From Pelobates cultripes (lineage: Eukaryota > Chordata > Amphibia > Anura > Pelobatidae): 64,000 bases of DNA. The position numbers and the translations under genes are program-made. The stretch's first letter is position 1; the number at the start of each line of letters is the position of its first letter. This document shows, piece after piece, positions 19,559-31,900 of the stretch. The notes under the pieces were generated by a model. It did not search any database, was not told where the DNA came from, and saw only the letters and a list, made by a program, of their open reading frames with translations. The stretch covers positions 280,453,051-280,517,050 of the forward strand of contig OW240913.1 in the NCBI GenBank assembly GCA_933207985.1, given 5' to 3'.

Positions 19559-19680
19559 TATATTTAAGCCAATGTTTTACCCAAGAACAATTTTCATCTA
19601 GACCAATTTCTTTTAGTTTGAACACTAAGCTATTGTGGGCCGCATTCGACCCTCAGGCCGCAAGTTTGACATGCTTGGTT
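19559..19680 (-). pseudogene. CR1/L2-like LINE remnant resuming after the hAT-like element, plus a second hAT end
   Basis: The sequence from 19559 to about 19632 continues the antisense LINE interrupted at 16172 (reverse complement of the region just upstream of the GKFSSW block). From 19632, GTGGGCCGCATTCGACC leads to TTTGACATGCTTG near 19666-19678, a second copy of the hAT-like terminus. Confidence 0.6.
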
Positions 19681-19759
19681 TAACCCCTTAAGGATACAAC
19701 TTCTGGAATAAAAGGGAATCATGATGGAATATTTCCGTCATGTGTCATAAGGGGTTAAT
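19681..19759. mobile_element. 79-bp TTAA MITE
   Basis: TTAACCCCTTAAGGAT at the left and CATAAGGGGTTAA at the right are inverted, with TTAA at each end. The interior contains a GGAAT..ATTCC-like foldback. Another TTAACCCCCTAAGGACT end occurs at 57241. Confidence 0.75.
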
Positions 19760-21480
19760 GGGACTAAGAACAGAAAAATTACATAGACTGCCCTTAAAGA
19801 GACACTCTAAACACCTAAACAACTTCAGTTTAATTAAGTGGGTTTGGTGTATAGAGCAAGAGAAAATTCTGCTATGCTCAACCTTATTTGCTGCATAAAA
19901 GTCTCACATGTGCCACTGTAATAAAATTCCCTAAGCCTTACTTAGCAACATGTCAAGACAACAATACTCCTTGGTATACCTGTGTAAACTATCAATCTTA
20001 ATGCTATAGAAATCCCTAATCCTAACCATAGAAACAGTGTTAGAACGATTCCCCCTACTGATGTTACCCCTTACTATTTTAACAAAGAGAAAAGGATTCC
20101 CTAAAACTAATCCTGAGCCTCATTCCTAACTATAATCCTAATATCTCACATTTCTCTAATCTTAAACATAACCCTAATCCTAGTGATAGTGTTGGAATTA
20201 GTATTAGGTTTAAGATTAGGATTAGTAAAGGATTTTATGTTTGCAGAGGAACTCCCATAGAGTGATTGTCTTGCCAACATCAGCATAGGAAATCCCTTAT
20301 AGTGTGGATAACTCTCTGATCTCTCTGATCTCTATGAACTTTACAATTGCAGCAAATGTGGAATTATTTCCTTCTTTTTTGCTAAATCATATTTTTGACA
20401 AGTTGTCATAATATAGTTTAAATGCCCCCTGCAGCCACAATCACTCACACTGTTCGACGATGAGTAACCTGCATAGCACAGCGGCTGCTAATCACCATCT
20501 TCATTCAGTGATCACATGGCAGAGTGACCTCATTCAAAGGGATCCCCTGTGATGTCAGAAATTATGTCACCAGGACCATGGCTAAACCAGGAACTTAAAG
20601 GGCTGTATGCAATGAAATACAGATTTGTCCTTCCATGGGAAACGGAGTGCCGATTTCAGAACAGAATATTTGGCTCCATATTTTATCCCCTATCTTTGAT
20701 CCGAATGTAAATTTTATATTGTTGCCATCCTCTTTTTTTATTCTCTTTTTATTTCTACCATTATGGAAAAGTATTTTTTTTTCTTTTGTCGCTTTTTTTC
20801 TTTTAATATTACCTTTTTATATAAATATTTATGTATAAATTTCAAATAATAGATTCAGACTTTATGTACTTTTCCAAAGTGCACCAAGTCAAACAAATAT
20901 GGCTCAGTCATTTTGGGGTATATTCCAATTTTATATATATATATATCCCATTCAGCTTTACATAGATTTTTAAAACAAAATACTCTGTATATGTATGTAC
21001 ATTATATCTAACATTTAGGTTTTGAAGATGTATTTTATGTATTCATCCTACACTTAGTTTTTGGAACAGCGCCGTCCAGGCTGTTCATACTGCCAACATC
21101 TATCCCCTAATATCACTCTAGCCCTAACTGTAAATTTTCAAAAGAAATGTAATATAAAGCATACATATTTAAAAAGTGAGTATTTATGGACAATAATACC
21201 ATCAAGTTCAGGTTTATGTGTGATATATGTACTGATCAGCCACTGAAAACCACTGACAGGTGAAGTGAATAACTGATTATATCGTTACAATGGCACCTGT
21301 CAAGAGGTTGGATATATTAGGCTGCAAGTGAGCAGTGAGTTCTTGAACTTCATTTGTTGGAAGCAGGAAAATGTGGAAGTGAAAAGATCTGGAAGGGAAG
21401 GGTTATCAAATGTGGGCCAAGTAGCTGCTGCTTATTGTTAGGAGGTGTAAGATTTCTATTCTAGTATTAGAATCAGGGTA
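19760..21480. other. No gene seen; MITE end at 19795 and weak inverted repeat near 20159-20228
   Basis: TTAAAGAGACACTCTAAACACC at 19795 resembles the end of the 15678 MITE. The region 20100-20235 holds CCTAATCCTAA-like words and their reverse complement (TTAGGATTAG), giving a loose hairpin. The rest is AT-rich without coding signal. Confidence 0.5.
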
Positions 21481-21483
21481 ACT

Positions 21484-21522
21484 CTGATGAAGTGCCCATG
21501 AGGGACAAAACACATAAGCATC
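21484..21522 (+). ncRNA. Degenerate hammerhead-like motif
   Basis: CTGATGA (21484-21490), the extra A, a GT(G)CCC/GGGAC stem II with loop ATGA, then AAAAC where GAAAC is expected, and ACACAT where ACGCGT is expected. Each of these differences can be explained by CpG to CpA change. Stem I is not clear, so activity is unlikely. Confidence 0.5.
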
Positions 21523-22254
21523 ATCATGGGAGTGTCTTCCCTCTCCTGAACAATCACAGCCATGAATTTTAAATGAAGAAAGGTATTGTTTTATATTTAC
21601 CTGTGCACAGTTAGGCTGTTGGCTTTCTTTCCTTGCTTATTTGGCTATGTAGAGTTTTTAATTTTGTGTCTTAGAACCTGATGGAGTCTGTGGGAGATCA
21701 CCACAAGAAAACAATTGTGCAACATCAGCAAATCATACTTTGTGTAATCTAGTTTGATTCAAGTCTGTTAAGTTTATGTCAGGAAACCTACCTCTGATTG
21801 GACTTATACCCATTTTGTGCCTCTACACGCTACTAATTGTGTCACTATACCCATTGGTGTAATTAGGATTTGGGCTGCCCTAGGCAGGACGGTGCTCGGG
21901 CACCTCTCCCCCCCCCCAATTTAAATTTTCCCCACCCTTTCCTGTCAAGGCCGCACTTTGACAGGTGCTCACTCACTGACAGACGCATACACTCATTGAC
22001 AGACACACACTCTCACTGACTGACACATACATACTCACTGACAGTGGTGTCACTGACAAACAATGACATACACACACACTATTACTTGCACACACACTGA
22101 CAGATGCACACACACTGACAGACGCACGCACTCACTGACTGACACATACACACTCACTGACAGTGGTGTATCCTGGTTTTGTGCTGCCCTAGGCAGGACA
22201 AAACTCAGGCACCGTGCCAGCCCCACCCAACCCTTCCCCCCCGCCCCACCTTCT

Positions 22255-22790
22255 AAATGCACACACACACACAAACAGTCAGACACAAACCCACACACAC
22301 ACAGTCAGACACAAACACACACACACACACAGTCAGACACAAACACACACACACAGTCAGACACACACACATTACAAATTATTATTTTTATTTTATTTTA
22401 AATCCACCCAGCCTCCCTGGGAGAGCTGAGGTGGATTGCTTACCTGTCCAGTGGTGCTGCTGGTCGGGCAGGCAGAGGGTGCACAGGCTGAGTTGGTGGC
22501 ACTTAGTGATGCCGGGTCAGACACAAACACACAGACACAGACACACACACACAGTCAGACACACACACACACACAGTCAGACACACACACACAGTCATGC
22601 ACACACACACACACAGTCAGACACAAACACACACACAGTCAGACACAAACACACAAACAGTCAGGCACACACACACAGTCGGACACAAACACACACACAC
22701 ACAGTCAGACACAAACACACACAGTCAGACACAAACACACACACAGTCAGACACAAACACACAGTCAGACACACACACACACTCACATCA
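22255..22790. repeat. CAGTCAGACACAAACACACA minisatellite (two blocks)
   Basis: Blocks at about 22255-22375 and 22515-22790 consist of CAGTCAGACACAAACACACA-like units of about 20-28 bp, separated by a 140-bp GC-richer spacer. Open frames through them are Thr/His repeats, not genes. Confidence 0.88.
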
Positions 22791-22928
22791 AAAAAAAGTT
22801 TCTTTTTATTTAACCCCCCCCCCCAGCCTCCTTACCTTTGGGAGTGCTGGGGGGGGGGTTCCTCTTTCTCCCTGGTGGTCCAATGGCTGCCGGTCGGGCT
22901 GCTGGCAATGGAGCTCTTCCTCTGAGCT

Positions 22929-23038
22929 GACTGCTCAGCTCCCTCGCATGCCGCAGAGTGAGGCTGGGAGCCGGAATATGACGTCATCTTCCGGCTCCCA
23001 GCCTCACTCTGTGGCGCGCGAGGGAGCTGAGCAGACTG
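22929..23038. repeat. Palindrome centred on a TGACGTCA site
   Basis: Arms of about 47 bp (22929-22975 and 22990-23038) pair with only a few mismatches; the centre contains TGACGTCA (22979-22986), a full CRE consensus. It lies in the inner hAT-like element. Confidence 0.8.
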
Positions 23039-23644
23039 CTCAGAGGAAGTGCTCCCTCGCCAGCCGACCGCCCAGCCTGGCATGTCAGTTAGCCGCGATT
23101 TTTGAAAAATGCCGCCCAAGGCAAATGCCTTGTTTGCTTCGCGGCTAATACACCTCTGCTCACTGACACACACACACATTCACTCACAGACACACACACA
23201 TACACACTTACAGACACACACACTTACAGACACAGACACATACACACACTTACAGACACTTACAGACACATACACATTTCTCCCAACACTTACAAATTAT
23301 TATTTTTATTTTATTTTAAATCCAGGTGAGTATGCTCCCTCGCTGCCCGCGTAGGGGGGGCTCAAAAGTGGTCAGCTGCCCCCCCAGGGCACTAGGCAAG
23401 CAAGGGATCTGCCTGGGAGTTTGGGGGGTGGATTGTTTTGCCACCTCATGCAAAGTGCCGCCCCCTTTCGCCAGCGCCGCCCGCCTGGATTTTTAGCCGG
23501 ACAACCGCCTGCCTGGACTGTTAGTTAGCCACCAGGCTAACAAGGCATTTGCCCAGGCATTTGGGGGCAGCGTTTTTTGCCGCCCCCTGGAAATTGCCGC
23601 CCAAGGCAAATGCCTTGTTTGCCTTGCGGCAAATACGTCCCTGA

Positions 23645-23880
23645 CTATATCACTTTCTTTCCAGGGAGGAATCTAGAGGCTTGTCTGGGTGTCAGAAATG
23701 AATAGGCAGAGCTGATTGGAAAGTTCAGCGGCACCATTAGTCTGAGAATCAGACTCTGATACCCATCCATCATAAAAGTCTCCAGAAAAAGACATGAACT
23801 GGCTCCCTCTGTCAAAGACAATGTCAGCATGTCGCATTTCTTTTAGTCTCAGCAGTGCAGGTACCACCGTAGCATCATCT
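23645..23880 (-). pseudogene. Ty3/Gypsy-type integrase fragment
   Basis: Minus-strand translation gives LKEMRHADIVFDRGSQFMS and then SQTNGAAE, the second catalytic Asp motif and the QTNGAAER-like block of a Gypsy integrase. About 20 residues between them look deleted or altered. This is a separate copy from the 2100-12162 element because its Asp motif reads DRGSQF. Confidence 0.75.
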
Positions 23881-23913
23881 TGTATGCTTGCTGCTTATAG
23901 TTAACACATATCG

Positions 23914-25754
23914 TGAGTGAAGCTGTGGCCTCCCTTATGTCTGCCCAGTCTGAGGGGTCGTCTGGGGGGCCTATGTCTCTTTCCCACACCCATGTGTACG
24001 AGAGTGTGTCCATTGGGGAGTTGAAGTTCAGGAGGGAGTATATAGCAGAGATCTGTCCCTTTTGTATGGATGCGTGAAGGCAGGCTTTTTCGAATTGTGT
24101 GAGTCTAGTGTTGGCTGTAATAGTGTCTTTACAAAGAGAGACTGGGGTTGGTAAGAGTCAGGAGGATGTCATCGGCGTAGGCTGCGATTTTGTATTCTTC
24201 ATTCCTGATTTTCTATCCATGGATTATTGTGGAATTACGTATGTTTTGGAGTAGGGACTCTAGGGAGAGGGCGAACAGAAGTGGGGATAGCAGGAAACCT
24301 TGTCTTGTCAAGTTTCGGATTGTGAATTCTGGTGCTTTAATGTTAGGGATGAGGAGGGTAGCTATCGGTTGGTTATATAGGGTCGTCAGGACCGTGATGA
24401 TGGGGTTGGGGAATCTGGGGTGGTGAAGATAAAAGGCCAGAGCAGGCCATCAAACGCCGTTTCTGCATCCATCGAGAGGAGTAGGGTTGGGGTCTGCCTG
24501 TGTTGGGCCACCAAGATCAGGTCCAGCGTGCGTCTCATGATGTTGCAAGCGTGGCGATTGGGGATGAAGAACCGTGTCCTTTTCTTAAATTGTCTTCAGT
24601 TTAAAAAGCAACAATGTTTTGACCACAACTGTGATCTTTGTAAAGCTTGTTGTCAAAGTGTTGCTACTTTTCACGCTGAAGACACTATATTAAAAAGTTT
24701 ACTGTGCTGAAAAGGATGTTCTGGGACATTTTTTTTAATTGTTTGTATGTTGATTAGTTTGAGGCATTACCTGGTTCCTGTGCATCCTGTATGTGTGTGC
24801 TGTTCCCCATTGTAACATATTACAAGGGGTTTAATAAGCTGAAGGTTATAGATAGATGAGAGCATTAATGATGCTAACAGGTGACAGGTGTTTTATTAAC
24901 TTATTATGGACTTGATTTAATATTGTTGGATACGCTTTCTAAATTATTTTATATTTTTGCATATCCTTTTAAGAATTTTTTATATTATGAAAAATATTTA
25001 CATTTTGTAATATTTTGATTTTTTTTTTATATATTACTATAATTTTTTATATATGACTTATTTTTTTATATGTAAATATGTGGAAATTTCATTTTAACAT
25101 TTTATCAAATATGTTAAGTGATTTGGAACGCTTATCCAAGGATTTTAAATCAAGGCCTATGTTACATATGAATACTGCAATTTTAGTGCGTTTCTTTAAA
25201 GTACCTCTAAACTGACATTTCAAGTACAGTGTAAATACATATTTAGTCACAGTTTAGTTTTTTATTTGCCTTTAAAATAATATAATCTATTAACAAGGAA
25301 TATTCAGCTTAAGTTATTTCTACATACCATCATAGCATCACGTTTCAGCAGTCCTGTTAAAGTGTTACTGACTCTTCTTTGGCATGACTGGGATTGCCAA
25401 AACATGAGTGTTTACTTAAGGTTAGGGTAAGGTATAAGGGGCTTTTCCACTATTCCAATAATGAGAAAAGTGTAGTGCTTAAGTATTGAAACAGTGGAGT
25501 TGGGATTGTGTTGACATTTTTAAAGGGAAATACAATGTGCCCCTGTCATTTTAACCCTGCAGTTGCCATTTTCTAGAATGTTTTCCTTGTAGAGTTAAAC
25601 ACACCTCTAGAAGATACAATATTGTAGAGTTAAACACACCTCTAGAAGATACAATATAATAGAACGTTAGATGTAGCGCCTTAGAGATGTATGTAACAAA
25701 ACAAAAAGAAAGGAAACTAATAGTGTAATATGTAAAATATGATGGAGTAAAAAG
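23914..25754. repeat. 1,841-bp duplicated segment, copy 2
   Basis: Near-identical to 17510-19350 and including the antisense L1 RT piece (23914-24585). Here the sequence continues past 25754 into further related AT-rich DNA that carries a hammerhead motif at 26324, so this locus could be the source of the shorter copy. Confidence 0.92.
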
Positions 25755-26323
25755 AATAAAAAGTATACACACTTTTTAGGAGCTTGTATTCAGCTCCAAC
25801 TTAAGCGCTTGGGCAGAATGATCCTCACCTTTGGATATAGTGAAGTACTGATTATGCTCATGGTCCTTGTAATGATGGATGTTCTCTTAGATATGTGGAA
25901 GAGAATTACAGAATATAGTGCAATATGCCGCAGCAATAAATTAACATACAAATGTGCACTTACATTTTATGGAGCCAAATAGTCACTCTCTATAGGTATA
26001 GCATGAAGTATAATAGCATATGGGATTTGGGTGATGGTGGTCACTCTCCATATATATATAGAAGAGAAAATAAAACCAAACTAGTGTACACCGTAAAAGT
26101 GGAGTAAAAAAATAAAATAAGTTACATTTTACTCATGTGGTAGAGCAAAGTAAGATTTGCTTAATTAAATTAACAAAGGTGATATTGTAACCCTACAAAG
26201 GATGTGGCATTCAGGAATCCAGCAGCAAATGGATAGATCCAATGAAAAAAGTACTTTTATTTGTAAAAACAATAAAACATCACGATAAAACTATAAGAAA
26301 CAAAAATAGAACAATATAACATA
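25755..26323 (-). other. AT-rich noncoding stretch, likely part of a ribozyme-bearing retroelement
   Basis: No coding signal. It lies directly downstream, in minus orientation, of the hammerhead motif at 26324-26364, where the body of a Penelope-type repeat would be expected. Assignment is inference. Confidence 0.4.
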
Positions 26324-26364
26324 CACTTAACATGTTTCACCATTAATTGGCTTTATCAAAAGTG
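26324..26364 (-). ncRNA. Hammerhead-type motif with U3/A8 core
   Basis: On the minus strand: stem I CACTT/AAGTG (the same five pairs as the intact Penelope-like element), core TTGATAA in place of CTGATGA, extra A, stem II GCCA/TGGT with loop ATTAA, GAAA, and stem III ACATGT, still self-complementary. The C3-to-U and G8-to-A changes keep the 3-8 base pair known from hammerhead crystal structures. Confidence 0.65.
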
Positions 26365-28896
26365 TCTACAGGATAAGATGACCTAGGCTGCTTAAATAGG
26401 GATGTAATATTTAAAATGAACAGTTGTGTGAGGTCATAGGTCACATGACTGAAACTCCTATAAAGAGCAATGATAAATTGGCAGCTGTTAATGTGTCAAT
26501 AAATGTAACACACACGTTTGAAATTTATCTCTAGGTTTATGAATTGAAATTGTAAATATCTTTCAAGATTTTAGGCCAGCATAACCAAATCGAAAATATA
26601 GAAGACTTGAGGGATTTTTCTGATTTAGCTATTTTGACCAAATATTTTAAATTCACTTTGAATTAACTTTAAATTCCTAGAAATTTGCATTTTAATGAAT
26701 ATCCCTGTATATGTAGTAATTTCACAAAATTGTATCAATAAAATTTAGATTATAATAAAAATTGTTTAGAGGAACAGTTGAATAGGCCATACAATGTTTT
26801 TTGTGGTTCTGATTTTTATCTAAAAACACGTATTTTCCCTCATATTTAAATTGAGCAAAGGAAGATATTTTTGATTATAAATGTTTACATGGACAATCAG
26901 CAAATATGTCTTAGTCTGATATATACATAAGGAAACAGTGATGTTGTGATTATTAAAGGGACACAATATTTGCTCATTTTACACACACATATATATATAT
27001 ACTAAATGTGCATTTACTTCAGTAATATATTTATTGAAATAAAATTTTACCAAGCACAATTTAGAATTTAGTGGCCAAGGCAAGAGCAAACAGCAAGCAC
27101 AACTATGTGGAAAAAAAAAGAAATAAGAGTTAATAAATGATTTTTTTTCATATTACTCTACAGTCTTAAATGTTTGCATGTTTCTATATATTTAATTCCA
27201 CACGTCTACATAGAGCATCTTTTGCACCTAAGTTTTAGAAAACCTATGGATGGGTGGGTGGCTAGATGGATCAATGGTTGGATGGATATATAGATGGATG
27301 GATATATAAATGGATGGATAGAGGTATAATGCTTGCCAATAATGTTCAAGTGCTGTCTATGAATATTAATGCATTTTTTACTTTAACGGAAAATAGTAGT
27401 CACATTTACAGAGTGGGAGCAAACCATATTTTATGTTTACATTTGGTAGATTTATTAAATAATATATTAGCTGTACTTAAAACATATTTGTGTAACATTC
27501 ATTTTATGTATAAATTAATCTGGTGTTGACTTTTTCATGAAAACAATAGAATTTAGTCTATTCACTAAACATTAAGTAGGGGGACATTAAAATTAACATG
27601 ACACATAAAAATCTAAATAGAAAAATTAGAAAAAAAATCTAGCTAGACAGAAACAGAGATTTTTCCCAAATCTGCTATTTTAGCCTATATTGTCCTTGTT
27701 GTTTTCACTATAACTCTCTGCATTGAGAATTAACACATTTAATACATAGATTTCTGTCTATCCCACTTACATACCTATTATTAGTTATTACTCATGTTAT
27801 ATAATTCTAACCATACAAAATTATCCCTTTGTGTGTCTTTGTAATCTTCTGCATCTCTTACAAACCTAATGTAAATTGCTTTACTAATTGCATTTAGTAA
27901 AGAATGTTCTTAATAAATGATATGATATTTATATAAAATGGCTCAGCCATTCATCTTTATGTGGATCAGAATTTTAGTACAGTTTAATACCAAGGCCAAG
28001 CATGTTAAATAATATGCTAAGCAAATATCAGATGATAATTTGATATAAATGATACCAGTAAATATGATTTGGTTTTATTAAGAAAAAAAAGAAAGAAAAT
28101 AATGTTCTTATGAAATTCGTATTCACTCTTATATAATGTTCAAAATATCCACGGAAGTAACCTTGACATTCATTGAAAATTATCAATTAGAAGAATTTCA
28201 AAGATAATGCTTAATAATAATGATTAATTGAAATGACGATATAACTAAAAGTAAACCTTTTTGTATTATTCATAATTCAATTTAGCCATTAGAAATAAAT
28301 TTTTACATTTTTAGTTCTTTATTTATTTTATTAGACTTAAATTAATAAATAATGCACAGTTTGTTGTTTTTTTACTTTTATTTTAAGACAAATTTAAATT
28401 TTTAGTACATTTGTAATTTTAGAATCGGATTTAATAAATAAACCTACACTGTAAAGCAAGTATGTGTAGATAAATTATGATGTATTTAGTTTTGCGAAAT
28501 CTAAATACCACATCCTTTAAAGTTACATATATATAAAAGGGTAAATGACAAAATTCAGACTAAAATAGCTAAACTGAGAGCTAAATCTGATCATTTTTCC
28601 AGATCAGATATTGTAACCTCCATTTTGCCTTTTGAATTTCAATTTCAGAGTTTAGTGAATAAACCCCCAAAATATCGTCTTTTTGTTTTTGACGTGCATG
28701 GACAGGCAACAGTTTAGAGACATTGCTATATCAGCTGCTTTGATGCCAACTAGATAAGTTATTTAATCAATTCCCAAAATAAATAATTATGTTAAAAGCA
28801 ATAGGTATAGTGAGATAGGCCTGATTTTTTTTTTTATTAGACTACACGCACAATGAGACTACACAACATATTTAATTTTATTTTCAGTGACCGTAC
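26365..28896. other. No gene seen; AT-rich single-copy-looking DNA
   Basis: A GGAT-rich short tandem patch lies at about 27247-27322. Otherwise there is AT-rich sequence without transposon or coding hallmarks that I recognise. Confidence 0.45.
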
Positions 28897-28953
28897 CTTT
28901 TTATGGAGTTCTTCAGCACCCTGCTTTGCCAAAGCCTTCTTAGCAGCTCTGAT
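28897..28953 (-). CDS. Candidate 57-nt host exon (unidentified gene)
   Basis: On the minus strand a splice acceptor (TTTTAACTTTCAG) precedes 57 nt that translate in the first frame to IRAAKKALAKQGAEELHKK, followed by a strong donor (AAG|GTACGG). One other frame has a stop and the third is open but not protein-like. The length is a multiple of three and the frame starts at the first base, so the exon would be phase 0-0 and could be skipped without a frameshift. The helical, Lys/Ala-rich peptide does not point me to a known protein. The surroundings lack transposon signatures. A chance match remains possible; no neighbouring exon was found. Confidence 0.45.
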
Positions 28954-31900
28954 CTGAAAGTTAAAATCTTCTGCACTTTGTCCTTTTTTTTTTTTTAACT
29001 GGAGAGGATTAACCTCTTAAACTATTAGCAATGATTATCTTGATATACTCTGAAATATTTTGCTACTGGAGGTCTGTGAATCCATATTGCATATTATTGA
29101 GTTCATTATAATAACATCTCTACTTAAACAAAGATGAAAGCTTGTCAAACGGTAAAGTAATTTTTAGTTAAATCAACAAAATTAATGTTATCGGTAATGA
29201 GCTTCTTAAGTATGTGCACGGCGATTTTCATTTTAACGTAATTAAATGTACTGGCGGTGGTCATAAATTTGAGATCACATCTCCAGAGTGAATTATTTAA
29301 ATGATACTCTAAGCATTTGCCAATGTTTTTACCATGCAATATACACACTCATTACTGTGAAATTCTAATAAAAAATTTTAAAAAAATAATAAAAAAGCTG
29401 CCATAGATAATTATTAGTGGCCTTGATGTCAGATAGTCAAATCAACTAAAAGGCCAATTATTGTGATAAGGCACAGGTTGAAGGACTGGTTAAGTAGCTC
29501 AGTGTGGATATTAGGTCATGTTTAGTAGATCAGATTTCTGCAATGCATTTCTGGATCAATTATTCTAATTATTGATGTTTTTGCATATGGATCCCTGCAA
29601 TCACTGAGTTCATATCTACATTCAGCATGGCGGGCAGACATACGACATTTCACAAATGAACATGCGAAATGTGATTATTAATCGTCAACACCGCTTTACA
29701 TAATTGTATATACAATAGGTAAAAATTAGATTTACCCACCAATCAGTGTTTATGTTTAATGTTTACTTATTTAATTTATCTTACTTTTGTCAATAGTTTA
29801 TATTTTTGTAAATGAATGCAACTATCGTGGTTATTGAATTTCTTTTTTTTCTTGACGATGTTTAAAAATGCCTTATTGGTGATTATTCAATATTGTGTAA
29901 GATTATTTTACTTCTGTTTATATCTATACAGTTTCTTATTCTGGGTAATAATTTTACATTTGTTTCCCTTTCAATTCCTTTTTTAAAAACCCATATCAAT
30001 GCAGTCATATATTTTCTGTAATCACAAAACTGTTATGTTTTGACAGTAACATATATCTCTAGAATCTGAGAATCATGTCTAATTACATTGTAAAGACATG
30101 TTGGATGACTACCAAAGACACCAGAGTACTTAATCCTGGCAAAAATCCTCATAGTGTCAAATGTTAATTAAGACTAATGAAGCATTTAGGGCTTTGAAGA
30201 GAATATACGCCCATGAATAGGAACTCCTATTAGATAGGATTATCTTTATTATTTTGCTAATTTATATGAAAAAAATCCTATAATTTATAAATGCTTTATT
30301 TATTCATTTTATTTTTCTTACTATCTATAAATATGGGCAAATGCATCACAGCATTTCTAACAATACCATAAAATATATTCGAGCTTTAAAGTGGTTTTAA
30401 TTTATTTCACGCTTTTGTTTTTGCGCACCACTTGGTATATACTTGGCAACAGTTGTTGAGTATTAGAGAATCTTTAAAACAATAGACTACTGGTCATCTG
30501 GTGTTACTTGGACTAGAATTAATTAGTCCAAGCAAAAAAACAAAAAAAGCAGTTTCGCTTCCCATTATTTGATTATGGATAAAAACAAAATCAAGTCAAT
30601 CCAAAAAATATATATATATAAAAAAAAAATGCATTATACAAATGGCCAGCTGGATCAGAAGTTCCTTTGTTTTAGATTCATTGTCATGAATGTTATATTT
30701 CAGAAAATATTATATATTGTTTCATCACCACGAGCATGATGTCTGATTGTACAGAACTCATTTTAACTGTCTCCTTTAAAACAGCTGTGACTATTTTTGA
30801 ATGTATCAGAGGTCTGTGACCCCATAAGTAGCAACCCTCTTTTATCTTTTTGTAGCGTACATCTCACTTTTGTAAGTGTCAATGATTTTTGGATGGCTGA
30901 CTGGCTGTTCAACAGGCCTGACTGTGTGTTCCTCCAAAAATGCCCATGTCACTCTTACACAATTTAATCAGTGGCTACATATAGGAAAGCCACACTGAAC
31001 CCTGGTCTGATCATTTTAATGAGGACCCCTGGCTATGCAGTCATTGAAATATAATTGACTTGCTCTTCTCTTATTTTCATAATAGACACTCCAACCAAGA
31101 CCACATTTATTTTGCTATAAGAAATGTCAAGAAAGATTGGAAGTTTTTTGAGTGTCCCCATTAAAGCTGAAAACATGCCACCCTGTCTTTTACATGCGCT
31201 GCAATCACTCTGTGCGGCACTCATTATGCAGATAGAAGATGCAAATGTTTCATCTATCTCACATCTAAGCAAGCTGCAAGTGCCAACAAAATAAGCACGG
31301 GAAAAATAATTTTCTCATTATGTACTGCTTGCTTTTTTTTCATTCTATTGGAACCTTGCATTATTTCACATAATGCAAAAAAAGTCAACAGGGTATGTAA
31401 TAAGTGTACTTGATCACGTTGAAATAAATAGCAGTTATAGGAAGTGACATATTTCTTCTTAATAACCAATCCACTAATAGATTTTTTTTTTCATCAAGCA
31501 GATAAGCCCAGACAAGTCTTTGCAGCAATTATAATACATCATAGTACAATTGAACAAAGATCTGTTTGGTATTACTTTAAAGCCAATGGTCCTTGCTTTG
31601 TACTTAGTTACCAGTATGTAAATTGCAAATAATTTCTAACGGATGATATATTTAAAATACAGTTAATTTTTGCGTTATGTTTTGAATTTGAAAACTATGT
31701 ACGAAGGGGTAGAGAAAATTTATATAGCTATCAATTTGTATCAATATAATAACAATAAACACTCGTAAAAAACTATTCTATAAGTATGCTGATATATCAA
31801 GGTAATAACAATACCTCACTTAATATAATCATAATCAGTTATTTTTTTTCACACCTTTCCTTAAATTGACCTTGCCTACTCTGTGCATTATTGGTACCTG

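Larger units (their letters stand above)
22161..23158. mobile_element. Inner hAT-like element with CAGTCAGACACA minisatellite
   Basis: Ends CAGTGGTGTATCC (22161) and GGCTAATACACCTCTG (ending 23158) are imperfect inverted repeats. The exact 8-bp direct repeat CTCACTGA flanks it (22153-22160 and 23159-23166). It sits inside the CA-rich interior of a related element. Confidence 0.78.
21852..23643. mobile_element. Outer hAT-like element
   Basis: It starts CATTGGTGTAATTAGG and ends AAATACGTCCCTG, imperfect inverted termini related to the inner element. Flanks ACTATACC (21844-21851) and ACTATATC (23644-23651) match 7 of 8. It contains CA-rich arrays and a second hAT-like element, and inserted next to a Gypsy integrase fragment. 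Confidence 0.7.

Noticed and set aside
20100..20235. CCTAATCCTAA words as interstitial telomere sequence
   Set aside because: The words are irregular and do not form TTAGGG/CCCTAA arrays; a loose hairpin explains them equally well.
22063..23148. Several 100-200 codon frames in the CAGTCAGACACA array
   Set aside because: Composition artefacts of a minisatellite inside a hAT-like element.
29490..29507. tRNA-like A box (TAGCTCAGTGTGG), possible SINE or tRNA
   Set aside because: No B box (GGTTCGAnnCC-like) appears within the expected distance and no cloverleaf can be drawn.
31033..31632. Short Cys/Ser-rich frames on both strands
   Set aside because: Under 80 codons, no domain or splice signals; the region fits noncoding DNA better.
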